A stretch of 64,000 bases of DNA from Methanosarcinales archaeon (GCA_905339155.1 CAJPFJ010000058.1:1-64000); one strand, 5' to 3'. Positions 17,764-26,878 are shown, numbered from the stretch's first letter. The notes: generated by a model from the letters alone, not told the origin. Numbers and translations are program-made.

Positions 17764-19200
17764 TTGAAAAAGTATAACCTGAAAAAATATGATCTTATCG
17801 TGATCGGAACAGGTTCGGGAATGAACTATATTGGCTCGATCCTTGAAGAGAACCCTGATTTCAAAATTGCCGTAATTGATAAAGATGAACCGGGCGGAAT
17901 ATGCCTTACTCGCGGATGCATACCCTCTAAACTCCTGCTATATCCTGCAGAACTAATAAGGACAATAGGAACCGCGCAGAAATTCGGTATAGATGTGGAA
18001 TTGAAAAATGTTGATTTTAATTACATTATGGAAAGAATGAGGTCACTTATTTCAGAAGACATTGGATCCATACGCATAGGACTTTCCAGCGACCCGAATG
18101 TTGATTATTATCACGATGTTGCAGAATTCGTATCCGCTTATACGATGAAGGTCGGCGACAAAACCATAACTTCAAAAATGATATTTCTCTGTACAGGCTC
18201 AAAAACTATCATACCGAAAATTAAGGGGCTGGAGGAAGCAGGTTATCTCACAAGTGATACTATATTGGAAATGGCGAAGCTTCCAGCAAGTATTGCCATA
18301 ATAGGCGGTGGATACATAGCGGCAGAGTATGGACATTTTTTCTCCTCAATGGGTTCTAAAGTAACTATTATCGGGAGAAACAAGCAGTACATACCTGAAG
18401 AAGAGCCAGAGATTTCAATGCTGGCAAAAAGAGATATGTCCGGATTCATGGATATTGTCACAGGTTATGAAGTTGAGGAAGTGCAAACAACAGCTGTTGG
18501 AAAGAAAAAAGTGACTGCACGCGGCGAAGGGAATAAAGTTGATTTTATTGTTGATGAGATCTTAGTTGCATCAGGACGAGGGCCAACTCATGACATCCTG
18601 CATCCTGAGATAGGGGGAATAGAAACCGATGCAAAAGGATGGATAGTCGTAAATGAATATCTTGAAACAACCCAACCTGGTGTCTGGGCTTTTGGTGATG
18701 CTAATGGTAAATATCTCTTCAAGCACGTGGCAAATTTTGAATCAAGGGTCGTTTTCAATAATGCGATCATGAAAAAGAAGATCAAAATTGATTATCACGC
18801 AGTCCCTTATGCTGTTTTTTCATATCCTGAGATCGCAAGTGTCGGAATGGGAGAAAAAGAAGCCCTTGAAAAATACGGACAGACAAACCTGTTGATCGGT
18901 TTTCAAAAATATGAAGATACGGCAAAAGGCCACGCAATGGATGTAAAAGATTATTTTGTGAAAGTCATATTGGAAAACAATACCAGAAGGATATTGGGCG
19001 CCCATATCATAGGCCCATATGCATCTATTCTTATCCAGGAGGTCGTGAACCTCATGTATACAGAACAAGAAAATCCAGACCCTATAATCCAGGGAATGCA
19101 TATCCATCCTGCATTAAGCGAGGTCGTCCAGAAGGCTTTTTATTCATTGGTGCCTCCGGAACATTATCATCATCTCCTGGGGCATATGGGGCTGGAATAG
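17764..19200 (+). CDS. FAD-dependent pyridine-nucleotide disulfide oxidoreductase (dihydrolipoamide/mycothione reductase-like)
   Basis: 478 residues from TTG. FAD motif VIGTGSGMNYIGS near the N-terminus, the redox-active disulfide GGICLTRGCIPSK (C-x4-C), NAD motif IIGGGYIAAEYGHFFSSMGS, second FAD motif VWAFGDANG, and the C-terminal catalytic His-Glu pair in HIHPALSEVVQ. All active-site elements are present. No 2-oxoacid dehydrogenase genes are adjacent, so it may reduce a low-molecular-weight disulfide rather than lipoamide. The substrate is not determined. Confidence 0.88.
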   Translation: MKKYNLKKYDLIVIGTGSGMNYIGSILEENPDFKIAVIDKDEPGGICLTRGCIPSKLLLYPAELIRTIGTAQKFGIDVELKNVDFNYIMERMRSLISEDIGSIRIGLSSDPNVDYYHDVAEFVSAYTMKVGDKTITSKMIFLCTGSKTIIPKIKGLEEAGYLTSDTILEMAKLPASIAIIGGGYIAAEYGHFFSSMGSKVTIIGRNKQYIPEEEPEISMLAKRDMSGFMDIVTGYEVEEVQTTAVGKKKVTARGEGNKVDFIVDEILVASGRGPTHDILHPEIGGIETDAKGWIVVNEYLETTQPGVWAFGDANGKYLFKHVANFESRVVFNNAIMKKKIKIDYHAVPYAVFSYPEIASVGMGEKEALEKYGQTNLLIGFQKYEDTAKGHAMDVKDYFVKVILENNTRRILGAHIIGPYASILIQEVVNLMYTEQENPDPIIQGMHIHPALSEVVQKAFYSLVPPEHYHHLLGHMGLE

Positions 19201-19405
19201 AACGCACTCGTTTTGGGCATAGAAAAAAATTGTCATGATCATGATGGTTGGCTCAGAAAACTTTTTATATTATTAACATAATGATTATTATGTGTAAATT
19301 CAGCCTGCTTTATGAAAAACAGAGCAGGTTAATATTTTAGTACAGCAATTTAATCCCTGGCCGCGGGATGGGGGATTAAAAAAAGCATAAGAGGTGAGAT
19401 AAGTT

Positions 19406-19735
19406 ATGGAAAATAAACAGTATGATGGCAAAGGACTGGATATCTATGAAGAAAGGGCTATATATCTGGCAAATATTGATGAAATGATATTAAAAACAAT
19501 GGAAGTCCCCTTGGCCGAAAAGAAATATAATACCGAGAACGTGAAGCATGGTGTATTTGAAGAAATTGAGTTGATCAATATAATTGAAGCAGCTGAAAAT
19601 ATCGGATCCGTGAAAAATATTGATGTAGAGGAAAACCTATTTTCAAAAAAGGAATTTTTGAACGTCCCCGGAAATAACATGCCCCGACCAACATCCAAAA
19701 ATAAATATCCGGCTCTACGGGATTATTCCAGATAA
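19406..19735 (+). CDS. Hypothetical acidic protein
   Basis: 109 residues, soluble and Glu/Asn rich, no recognised domain. A promoter-like ACTTTTTATATTATT lies about 140 bases upstream, and AAGAGGTGAGA precedes the ATG as a ribosome site, so it is probably a real gene. Confidence 0.5.
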   Translation: MENKQYDGKGLDIYEERAIYLANIDEMILKTMEVPLAEKKYNTENVKHGVFEEIELINIIEAAENIGSVKNIDVEENLFSKKEFLNVPGNNMPRPTSKNKYPALRDYSR

Positions 19736-19930
19736 ATCCGGGGGTATTTGAATTTTTTTATAGGCAAGAATCAGATGCAAGGTCTTCTTATATCATCAAC
19801 ATTATTATGATTTTGTTATCTTCTGTGATCTGAAAACTATGAACCAATTGCAGGTTGATATCAAATCTTAGTAATGTAACCGTATGTCACAGAATCGCGG
19901 ATTATGAAAAACCATGAGAAGTGGGTAGTT

Positions 19931-20068
19931 ATGATAGAGAAACATGATGACAGAAGAAAATTTGAAGAAAATAACGATGAAGGTAATGAAATCAAACACG
20001 GGAAACCGGGAAGCGAGCATGAATTAGACTCTGAAAAGAACCAGGATTATGTCTGGTGGTTGATATGA
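19931..20068 (+). CDS. Possible small charged protein (45 aa)
   Basis: 45 codons from ATG, very rich in Glu, Asp, Lys and Asn, ending in DYVWWLI. No family recognised. Its stop overlaps the start of a second small ORF (ATATGATG), the arrangement of coupled genes. Weak ribosome site. Confidence 0.3.
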   Translation: MIEKHDDRRKFEENNDEGNEIKHGKPGSEHELDSEKNQDYVWWLI

Positions 20069-20160
20069 TGGAGCAGACCGAAATAAACGATAAATCACTA
20101 AAAACATCTCAAAAAGAAATCAGTCAGTTCCTGGCAGATAAGAAGTCAAAATTGGACTGA
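20065..20160 (+). CDS. Possible small protein (31 aa) coupled to the preceding ORF
   Basis: 31 codons starting inside the stop of the previous ORF (MMEQTEINDK start). Charged, helical by appearance, no family recognised. Support rests only on the start-stop overlap. Confidence 0.25.
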   Translation: MMEQTEINDKSLKTSQKEISQFLADKKSKLD

Positions 20161-20164
20161 TTAT

Positions 20165-20347
20165 CTATAAGAGGGTTAAAATCTCTTCAATAATTGCGGG
20201 AGTGTAACCTTTTTCATCTGTGAAACGTTTTACAACAACGGATTTATCTTTATCTTGTTCGTTGAACCATTCATCAGTAGCATAGACGAATTTGTTGAGC
20301 TTATGTTTGGTTTTTATTATCCGCTTTATTCGTGTTCTGTTATTCTC
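20165..20347 (-). pseudogene. Open frame without start codon, likely gene remnant
   Basis: A minus-strand frame between stops gives about 60 residues (basic RTRIKRIIKTKHKLNKFVYA, then TDEWFNEQDKDKSVVVKRF) with protein-like composition but no ATG, GTG or TTG at its beginning. No family recognised; it may be the tail of a decayed gene. Confidence 0.3.
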
Positions 20348-20502
20348 ATAATCGGATTATTCAGAAAGCTTAATTAATCATAATACCTTTAAAAGCAGTG
20401 TTTTCATACTTAATTTTGTATAGAAATAGGTGATGGAGTTCGCCTTTAACCGCTCTACAGCTAATAACTCCTACCAACAAATATTACGAACGGAGACAAG
20501 AT

Positions 20503-21651
20503 ATGAGAGCGGACATCATAGCGATTGTAGGGATATTAGTTTTCATCTCAAGTTTGATTTCCTTGAGAGTTGGGTTATCGGTAGCAATAATTGAAATTCT
20601 CTTTGGAGCGATTGCTGGAAATTTAGGGGTTCAACCTGATGATTGGATGCTATATTTAGCAAGTTTTGGTGGAATTCTTCTAACCTATCTGGCAGGAACT
20701 GAAATCGATACAAAGTTGATGAAAGAGAGATTTAAAGAGAGCTTTCTAATCGGAGCATTATCTTTTTTGCTACCATTTATTGTAGTTTTTCTTTATACAT
20801 ATTATTTAGAGGATTGGAATCTTTCAGCATCTTTAATTGCAGGAACTGCTCTATCTACAACGTCTCTTGCTGTTGTTTATTCGGTTCTCGTGGAGACAGG
20901 CTTATCAAAATCTGAGATTGGTAAATTAATTATGGCATCCACATTTATTACCGATATGGGAACTGCAATTGCTTTAAGCATATTATTTGTTAAGCCTACA
21001 CTTTATACAGCCCTTTTTATTTTAGTTTCGTTATGTGTGATTTATTTTGCTGGGAAATTTTCTCATCATGTTTTTGATAATCCGAAATTGAAGAACAAAG
21101 TGATTGAGCCTGAAATAAAATATATATTTCTATTGCTGTTTATTTTTATGTTCTTCGCAAATATAGGTGAAGGGCAAGCAGTCTTGCCAGCATTCGTATT
21201 GGGTTTGTTGATGTCAAAACATTTTACTGAGACATCCGGGACAAAGGAAGTAAGAAATAGATTAAGAACAGTAGCCTACGCTGTAATTACTCCTATATTC
21301 TTTATCGTTGGTGGCTTAAATATTTCATTTCCATTAATTTTATCCGCATTTGGCCTTTTTTCTATTCTTTTTGCTCTCAAAATTATAGCTAAGTTTCTCG
21401 GTGTTTATTTTCTTGCAAGAAAATATATTCCTGACGGGAGTATGTACACTACGCTCTTAATGAGCACAGGATTGACTTTTGGTACCATAGCAAGTGTTTT
21501 CGGATTAAATTCAGGATTTATTAATCAAGTTCAGTATTCGGTTCTGATTGGAGTAGTGATAGCAAGTGCGGTAATACCTACATTCATAGCTCAGAAGTGG
21601 TTTATGCCTGTTCACTCAGAGGACCTGGTGGACCTAAACAACGGAAAATGA
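20503..21651 (+). CDS. Cation:proton antiporter (CPA2/Kef-NapA type membrane domain)
   Basis: 382 residues with about 12 membrane segments. Characteristic elements: FGGILLTYLAGTEID in TM3, the unwound TM4 region TALSTTSLAVVYSVL, and the ion-binding segment ITDMGTAIAL (Asp in TM5). There is no C-terminal TrkA-N or TrkA-C domain. It exchanges Na+ or K+ for protons across the membrane. A GGAG site precedes the start. It is followed after 68 bases by nikR, but the two are functionally unrelated by family. Confidence 0.85.
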   Translation: MRADIIAIVGILVFISSLISLRVGLSVAIIEILFGAIAGNLGVQPDDWMLYLASFGGILLTYLAGTEIDTKLMKERFKESFLIGALSFLLPFIVVFLYTYYLEDWNLSASLIAGTALSTTSLAVVYSVLVETGLSKSEIGKLIMASTFITDMGTAIALSILFVKPTLYTALFILVSLCVIYFAGKFSHHVFDNPKLKNKVIEPEIKYIFLLLFIFMFFANIGEGQAVLPAFVLGLLMSKHFTETSGTKEVRNRLRTVAYAVITPIFFIVGGLNISFPLILSAFGLFSILFALKIIAKFLGVYFLARKYIPDGSMYTTLLMSTGLTFGTIASVFGLNSGFINQVQYSVLIGVVIASAVIPTFIAQKWFMPVHSEDLVDLNNGK

Positions 21652-21719
21652 CTTCTGAAAAACACATAAATGCAAAAGATTATACTGTTCAACTTCAATC
21701 CAAGATAAAGGAGACTTAT

Positions 21720-22142
21720 ATGGAACAAGACCTGTCAAGAATCGGGGTTTCTCTTCCTGAGAACCTGCTGGTAAAATTCGATGAGATAATAACGAAAAGA
21801 GGCTATTCATCGCGATCAGAAGGTATACGCGACGCAATAAGGAGCTATATCCGTTACTATGACTGGATGAGCGAGGTGCAGGGTGAGAGAATTGGTATTT
21901 TATCAATGACTTATGATCATTCCCAGCGCGGGCTTGTTACCTCGCTGCTGGACATAGGGCATGATTTCACGGCTATTACAAGGTCGGCAATACATGTTCA
22001 CATCAGCCATGACGAATGCGTGGAAGTGCTAATACTCAATGGTGAAGGCAAAGAAATAAAAGCTGTCGCCGAAAAGATCATAGCACTAAAAGGTGTAAAG
22101 AATGTGAAGCTGACCACTATTCGTCCCGGGGAAGAATTGTAA
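21720..22142 (+). CDS. nikR: Nickel-responsive regulator NikR
   Basis: 140 residues from MEQDLSRIGV, an ATG preceded by AAAGGAGA. The ribbon-helix-helix DNA-binding domain (1-~45: RIGVSLPENLLVKFDEII, SRSEGIRDAIR) is followed by an ACT-like tetramerisation domain with the Ni ligands of HVHISHDEC (two His and the Cys). NikR represses nickel uptake genes when nickel is sufficient. It is convergent with the Ni/Co uptake block, a likely target. An in-frame extension to 21597 overlaps the antiporter gene and is not real. Confidence 0.93.
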   Translation: MEQDLSRIGVSLPENLLVKFDEIITKRGYSSRSEGIRDAIRSYIRYYDWMSEVQGERIGILSMTYDHSQRGLVTSLLDIGHDFTAITRSAIHVHISHDECVEVLILNGEGKEIKAVAEKIIALKGVKNVKLTTIRPGEEL

Positions 22143-22186
22143 GTCATTCTCAATTCTTTTTATCGCAGCAGCAGTTCTTATTGTCT

Positions 22187-23560
22187 TCAGAGCAGCCTCA
22201 GGTATTTGATCTGCTGTCCACCGTGCTTATTGTTTCCTTCTATTTTCCGGATAACACGATCCGCCATACCGCCAGTGGCAAATACCATAACATCCAGGCC
22301 CCGCAGGGCTGCAAGTATGCTTGACTGGATTACGTCCACCTCAAAATCGCATTGAATACCTGCTTTTCTAACTGCCACTTTTGCAGAGGTTCCCATAGCG
22401 CCTATTTTGTGTGGGCGCAGCCTGGCTATTACTGCACATATCGTTTCCAGGTCGACTGCCCTTGATCCGCCTTCTATTACACACGGGATGGGCACTATAT
22501 GGATATCCCCGGTTTTTGGTGAAAGAGTTCCTGTTTTCCCGCTAACCACAATATCCTCACCAGCTTTTGCATCATACAATACTGTGCCGATCGCATTATT
22601 TTTAACGTCCGATCCAGCATCAATTCTTGTCGTGAAAAGCGCGCCATTTTTCATAACCAGACCCACATTTTCCCCGGCGCATACATCCGTACTTGTTATC
22701 GCGCACCTTACTTGAAGAACATTAAAAGGTTTTGAAACTGACTCTACAAAATTCAGCATAGTTAGCGGTGAATCTCCTCCTGATATACCCCTTGCCTTTA
22801 ACTCACGAAAAGTCTGGACAAAAGTTGGAAGTCGAAGGCCAGTCCCGGAAATCATGGCATGATCGGCAAATATTTGGGTCGCAGTGCCGTTATTTTTGAT
22901 TTTTCCTTCATGAAGGACATATATTTCATCTGCCCATTTCGCTGCCAGGTCAACATCATGAGTGGAAAAAATGATGGTCTTGCCCTCTGCATTTAATTCA
23001 TCAAGAATCTCGATAATTTCGGCACAACCCTGCGGATCAAGGCCAGCGGTTGGCTCATCAAGCACAATGATCTCAGGAAGCATTGCGATCACACCTGCGA
23101 TCGCTACCCGCTTTTTCTGTCCACCGCTAAGGAAATGCGGCGGTTTATCTGCATAAGCATTCATCCCCACGAGGCATAGGGCTTCATCTACCCTTTGTTT
23201 TATTTGTGCACCTGTAAGTTTCAGGTTTTTCGGACCGAATGCCACATCCTGCAAAACCGTGGGTGCAAGAAGCTGGTCATCGGGGTTCTGGAACACCATT
23301 CCGACAGTGCTTCGAATGTGATGCAACCCCTTTTTATTATAAGCGAAAGGTTCGTTTTTCAGATATACAATGCCATCACCGGGTTTCAAGGTGGCATTCA
23401 GGTGAAGAAGTAGAGTAGATTTCCCGGCGCCATTCTGGCCAAGAATAGCTGTAATGTTTCCTTTTTCAACTGAGAAATCAATGGCATCCAGGGCTTTTGT
23501 ACCGTCAGGATACTTATAGGTTAAATTTCTTGTTTCGATGATATTCATGTTTTTTCCCAC
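22187..23560 (-). CDS. cbiO: Ni/Co ECF transporter ATPase CbiO with an extra C-terminal domain
   Basis: 457 residues. The first ~270 are a complete ECF-type ATPase: Walker A GQNGAGKST, Q-loop FQNPDDQL, signature LSGGQKKR, Walker B EIIVLDEPTAGLDP, switch His in STHDVD. Residues ~280-457 form an additional domain not found in ordinary CbiO (GTVLYDAKAGEDIVVSG; HKIGAMGTSAKVAV; DVMVFATGGMADRVI). Its function is unknown to me; it may sense substrate or metal. It is the last gene of the cbiM-N-Q-O unit, with its start base shared with the cbiQ stop. Confidence 0.88.
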   Translation of the reverse strand: MGKNMNIIETRNLTYKYPDGTKALDAIDFSVEKGNITAILGQNGAGKSTLLLHLNATLKPGDGIVYLKNEPFAYNKKGLHHIRSTVGMVFQNPDDQLLAPTVLQDVAFGPKNLKLTGAQIKQRVDEALCLVGMNAYADKPPHFLSGGQKKRVAIAGVIAMLPEIIVLDEPTAGLDPQGCAEIIEILDELNAEGKTIIFSTHDVDLAAKWADEIYVLHEGKIKNNGTATQIFADHAMISGTGLRLPTFVQTFRELKARGISGGDSPLTMLNFVESVSKPFNVLQVRCAITSTDVCAGENVGLVMKNGALFTTRIDAGSDVKNNAIGTVLYDAKAGEDIVVSGKTGTLSPKTGDIHIVPIPCVIEGGSRAVDLETICAVIARLRPHKIGAMGTSAKVAVRKAGIQCDFEVDVIQSSILAALRGLDVMVFATGGMADRVIRKIEGNNKHGGQQIKYLRLL

Positions 23561-24354
23561 TAGATCAATGCCATGTTTTGTGTTATGATCGCCAAATAAG
23601 CAAGGGAAAACTCAAATAATAAAACTGCAAAAAGTGCTGTGACGCTTATTCTTTTTGGATTTTCCCGATAGCTAAGGCTGTTTGTTTCACCGTCGTAACA
23701 GCGGGAGTTCATGGCTACAAAGAGTTTTTCACCCTGGTGTAAGGTGCGAAGAAAAAGTGTACTTGCCATCATTGAGGTCACTTCGATCTTTGTTCGAAAA
23801 TTATTCTCTCCCCTCATTTGAGATGCCAGCCACATCCTCTGGGCTTCCCCTAAGAATAAAAAGATATAACGATATATTATCATGGTAAGCTCAATTACAA
23901 CTTCCGGTATTCTAAGCCATTTTAATCCAGTGAACAGTTCTGTCATTGGTGTGGTAAGTGCAAGAAAGAATAGACACGCTGAGCCGGCAAATGCTCTTGA
24001 TGCAACAAGAATTCCCGCATTTATCCCTTCTTTTTGCAGTACAAAAATGTGGGACAGTATTTCAAAAGAATACAAGGGGCTGTCAGTATATCCGAAAAAC
24101 AAAGACATCAGCAGCACGCTAATAAGTCCAAATAAAAGTGGTGTTAACAGAAGTAATAAATATATATTAAGTCTTATCTTTGCAGCAAACAGTATAAGAA
24201 TAGTTGCTGTTAGAAAAATTAAAATGGGTGTAATAGGAGATGTTGATGCGACAGTAATTAACAATGTTGTTATGGCAAATATGACTTTCAATCGTGTATC
24301 AATATACCTTAGCCTATTTGTATGGGCTATTGTATCGATCGTCGAGTAACTCAT
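23560..24354 (-). CDS. cbiQ: Ni/Co ECF transporter membrane coupling protein CbiQ
   Basis: 264 residues from MSYSTIDTIAH, whose ATG overlaps the cbiN stop (ATGA). About five membrane segments. The cytoplasmic coupling motifs of the T component are visible: WLASQMRGENNF and LVAMNSRCYDGE-like (FVAMNSRCYDG), which dock onto the ATPases. A longer in-frame ORF to 24495 reads through cbiN sequence and is rejected. Confidence 0.88.
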   Translation of the reverse strand: MSYSTIDTIAHTNRLRYIDTRLKVIFAITTLLITVASTSPITPILIFLTATILILFAAKIRLNIYLLLLLTPLLFGLISVLLMSLFFGYTDSPLYSFEILSHIFVLQKEGINAGILVASRAFAGSACLFFLALTTPMTELFTGLKWLRIPEVVIELTMIIYRYIFLFLGEAQRMWLASQMRGENNFRTKIEVTSMMASTLFLRTLHQGEKLFVAMNSRCYDGETNSLSYRENPKRISVTALFAVLLFEFSLAYLAIITQNMALI

Positions 24355-24656
24355 GTATTGTCTCTCTTTTTCTCTTTTCTGCCTGTGTATAGACCTGCCA
24401 CGTATCCGATAATGCCTGCTCCGATAGCTGCCTGCAGTGAGAATAAAAGGGTTTCCATTTCCCCGCCCGGCGGTTTCCAGACGGGTGAAAACCACGGTAG
24501 ATAATTACTCATTTCACCGATCTTATTCGCCGCCGCAGCATCGGTTCCGCCCCATTCCGGGGTGGTCCCGATCATGTGCGGCACAAATACTGTCAGCAAT
24601 CCGATGACAGCAATCAAAAGAACCACTATTTTTGTGAGTTTTTTCAGCTCAGACAT
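24351..24656 (-). CDS. cbiN: Cobalt transport accessory protein CbiN
   Basis: 101 residues, two membrane segments flanking an extracytoplasmic loop. Family signatures: WGGTDAAAANKIGEM, PWFSPVWKPPGGEMETLLF, and LQAAIGAGIIGYVAGLY. CbiN assists metal loading of CbiM. Its start overlaps the cbiM stop by 8 bases. Presence of CbiN favours cobalt as the substrate of this copy. Confidence 0.9.
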   Translation of the reverse strand: MSELKKLTKIVVLLIAVIGLLTVFVPHMIGTTPEWGGTDAAAANKIGEMSNYLPWFSPVWKPPGGEMETLLFSLQAAIGAGIIGYVAGLYTGRKEKKRDNT

Positions 24657-25335
24657 TTTTCGCCTCCTCTAATGCTACTTTATCACTTACCTGGAATGCC
24701 CTGAACACATCCGGTCTTAATTCCAGAAGGTACTTGAAAATCAGCATGGTGACAAGTCCCTCGATTAATGCAAGTGGCACCTGTGTTACTGCAAAGATGC
24801 CCATAAATCCGATAAAGGATTTCATGACCCCTCCCAGGGGGGCAGGAAATGCCAGAGCAAGCTGGAATGAAGTTGTAACATAAGTTGCCATGTCTCCAAG
24901 AGTAGCTGCCGCAAACACTGCAAAATTGAATCCACCTATATCCCGAAGGGCCCTATAGACCATATATGCAACAATAGGCCCTACAATTCCCATGGAAAAG
25001 GTATTGGCGCCAAGAGTGGTGATACCTCCGTGAGCCAAAAGCAGCGCCTGGTATAACAGCACTATTACGCTCATTACTGATGTGACAGCAGGTCCAAATA
25101 CGATAGCTCCAAAACCTGTGCCTGTGGGATGGGAACTACTGCCTGTTACTGAAGGTATTTTAAGAGAAGAAAGAACGAAGGCAAAAGCGCCTGCCATCGC
25201 AAGCATGGGTTTTGAATCGGGATGTTCTTCCGTGATTTTTTTCAATCTCCATACGCCATAGATAATAAAAGGAGCACTGAGGCAGTACCAGAAAATTACC
25301 CATGTCAGCGGCAGGAATCCTTCCATTATGTGCAT
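24649..25335 (-). CDS. cbiM: Ni/Co ECF transporter substrate-binding membrane protein CbiM
   Basis: 228 residues when started at MHIMEGFLP, the start I chose because the family coordinates metal with the N-terminal Met-His. Conserved features: SGxP-like SSSHPTGTGFGAIVFGP with a metal-binding His, LLLAHGGITTLGANTFSMG, and about seven membrane segments. With CbiN, Q and O it forms a complete ECF importer, probably for cobalt needed in corrinoid cofactors. Confidence 0.9.
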   Translation of the reverse strand: MHIMEGFLPLTWVIFWYCLSAPFIIYGVWRLKKITEEHPDSKPMLAMAGAFAFVLSSLKIPSVTGSSSHPTGTGFGAIVFGPAVTSVMSVIVLLYQALLLAHGGITTLGANTFSMGIVGPIVAYMVYRALRDIGGFNFAVFAAATLGDMATYVTTSFQLALAFPAPLGGVMKSFIGFMGIFAVTQVPLALIEGLVTMLIFKYLLELRPDVFRAFQVSDKVALEEAKNV

Positions 25336-25414
25336 AATCGACGATTCATGCAGCCAATGATAAAAGAATCTGTGTTTTTGGATTATAGTTATTACCTGAA
25401 TGGATAATGATGGA

Positions 25415-25921
25415 CTATTGTTCAATTTTTACGAATATTCTTTTGCGCGTCACTGGTACCAGTTTTTTCCATTCTATTGTGGAATCTTTTTCGATATTGA
25501 AATCTTCAACTGTAGTTTCAGGTGACTTTCCATTGACTTCATAAATATAGAAACCCTGCTCACCATCGATGGAGATGACAAATTCTTTATCACGGACTTC
25601 CTTTACTTCCACTCCCGATACCTTTTTCAAGGTCTCAAGAATACTTGAGCCTTTTGGTACATTAACTTCGCACGTGTCAGCAAAAGCATTAAGAAGAGTG
25701 TCTATATTTTCTATTTTACATTTGAGCACATGGGTTTTACCAAATTTCGTTCTCCGGATCAAACCGGCTGCTTCTAAAATATTTACATGCCTTGCCACAA
25801 CAGGATTTGAAAGATTTAGCTCCCTTGCAAGCCCTGAGATGTGCATTTCTTTTTTTGCCAGTGTCTTTAGCATTTTCAAGCGAGTAGCGCTGCTCAGCGC
25901 CTTGAATAAATCGTTGTCCAT
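25415..25921 (-). CDS. ArsR-type regulator with a DUF4430-like C-terminal domain
   Basis: 168 residues. Residues 1-~75 form a winged helix (LFKALSSATRLKMLKTLAKK, SGLARELNLSNPVVARHVNIL recognition helix). Residues ~98-168 resemble the DUF4430 fold related to cobalamin-carrier C-terminal domains (FVISIDGEQGFYIYEVNGK, then DSTIEWKKL). The gene sits between the two Ni/Co transporter sets and immediately before cbiM on the same strand, so control of metal or corrinoid uptake is likely. The ligand assignment is inference. Confidence 0.75.
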   Translation of the reverse strand: MDNDLFKALSSATRLKMLKTLAKKEMHISGLARELNLSNPVVARHVNILEAAGLIRRTKFGKTHVLKCKIENIDTLLNAFADTCEVNVPKGSSILETLKKVSGVEVKEVRDKEFVISIDGEQGFYIYEVNGKSPETTVEDFNIEKDSTIEWKKLVPVTRKRIFVKIEQ

Positions 25922-25947
25922 ATGGATAACAATTGTTGCTCAAATAG

Positions 25948-26226
25948 TTAAGTACTTTCCCTGAATTTCAAATAAATCAATGCTGTTACGACCAGGATCA
26001 AGGCCAATATAATTACATAGGATAGATGATTACCTTCGAGTGTGAAGCCAAAAATCCCATTATCGCCGCTTTCAGATTCGCTCGGTAGTCCTACTGCATT
26101 TGAAAAGCGCTCTTCTATCCCTTTATCTCCTGTTATTATATAGGTCAAAACGCTTAAGACCAGAAATATTACCACGATCGCCCCGAATATAATAATTCCC
26201 TTTTTATTACTTTGCGGCTGCTCCAT
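25948..26226 (-). CDS. Accessory membrane protein of the second Ni/Co ECF transporter (PDGLE/NikN-like)
   Basis: 92 residues with two membrane segments (GIIIFGAIVVIFLVLSVLTY and YVIILALILVVTALIYL) around a loop with GIEERFSNAVGLP and GIFGFTLEGN. Same size and topology as CbiN/NikN-type accessory proteins, although sequence signatures of CbiN are absent. Start overlaps the preceding M-component gene by 20 bases. Confidence 0.65.
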   Translation of the reverse strand: MEQPQSNKKGIIIFGAIVVIFLVLSVLTYIITGDKGIEERFSNAVGLPSESESGDNGIFGFTLEGNHLSYVIILALILVVTALIYLKFREST

Positions 26227-26875
26227 CGGGATTCACCTCTGAAAGCATATCCGGCCTGATCCTTTTAATATATGACACTACATACCCGGTAATGAAAGAC
26301 TCTATTATAGCAACACCCATGTTCACTGCAGCAATGAGCGACAATCCATAGAAAGTAGTTGTGATATCCTGGTGAACACCCTGTATTCCGGATATGAGAA
26401 TTATCAATATCATTGCTATGTTTCCAAAAAGAAGTCCGATAATCGTTGCAATTCCGGCTCTTGAGAACGTATCGAGATTCAGCTTAAGAAGAGACTTATA
26501 TATGGCATATGAAACAGTAACCTCCGTCATGTTGACGAGTATGTTTGCACCTATCATCCCCCATCCGCCATGGCCGATAGCGGCCGATAATATGTTTACG
26601 ATAAGAACGATGATGCTGCCGATCGCAGGCCCGGCAAGTATGCCTATAAGTGGGGTCAGGTTTATGTGTACACCTCCAAACAGGGGTATGCTGACCTGGA
26701 ATATCGCAAAAGAGGCGGCAGTTAACATCGCTGCCAGTGTTATTGTTTTATTGTCTATTTTCCTGATTTTCTTCAACCAGTACAGGCATAAACCTAAAAT
26801 TATGATGGCCAGGATCCACCATATAATAACCCACTGAATTGAAAATGTCCCATCCGGAAGATGTACATGCGCCAT
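26207..26875 (-). CDS. Second ECF transporter substrate-binding protein (CbiM/NikM family)
   Basis: 222 residues. N-terminus MAHVHLPDG retains the His-containing metal-binding start but with one residue inserted relative to MHxxDG types. Other family features: GGVHINLTPLIGILAGPAIGS and AIGHGGWGMIGANILVN (the His-rich segment equivalent to LLLAHGG), and six to seven membrane segments. Sequence differs clearly from cbiM at 24649, so this second set probably carries nickel while the first carries cobalt, or the reverse. Confidence 0.85.
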   Translation of the reverse strand: MAHVHLPDGTFSIQWVIIWWILAIIILGLCLYWLKKIRKIDNKTITLAAMLTAASFAIFQVSIPLFGGVHINLTPLIGILAGPAIGSIIVLIVNILSAAIGHGGWGMIGANILVNMTEVTVSYAIYKSLLKLNLDTFSRAGIATIIGLLFGNIAMILIILISGIQGVHQDITTTFYGLSLIAAVNMGVAIIESFITGYVVSYIKRIRPDMLSEVNPDGAAAK

Positions 26876-26878
26876 GAT

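Noticed and set aside
21597-21719. N-terminal extension of NikR
   Set aside because: It overlaps the antiporter gene in another frame and precedes the ribosome site of the standard NikR start.
23560-24495. Long CbiQ ORF starting at 24495
   Set aside because: The first 47 codons lie over cbiN in another frame; the ATG overlapping the cbiN stop gives the family-typical N-terminus.
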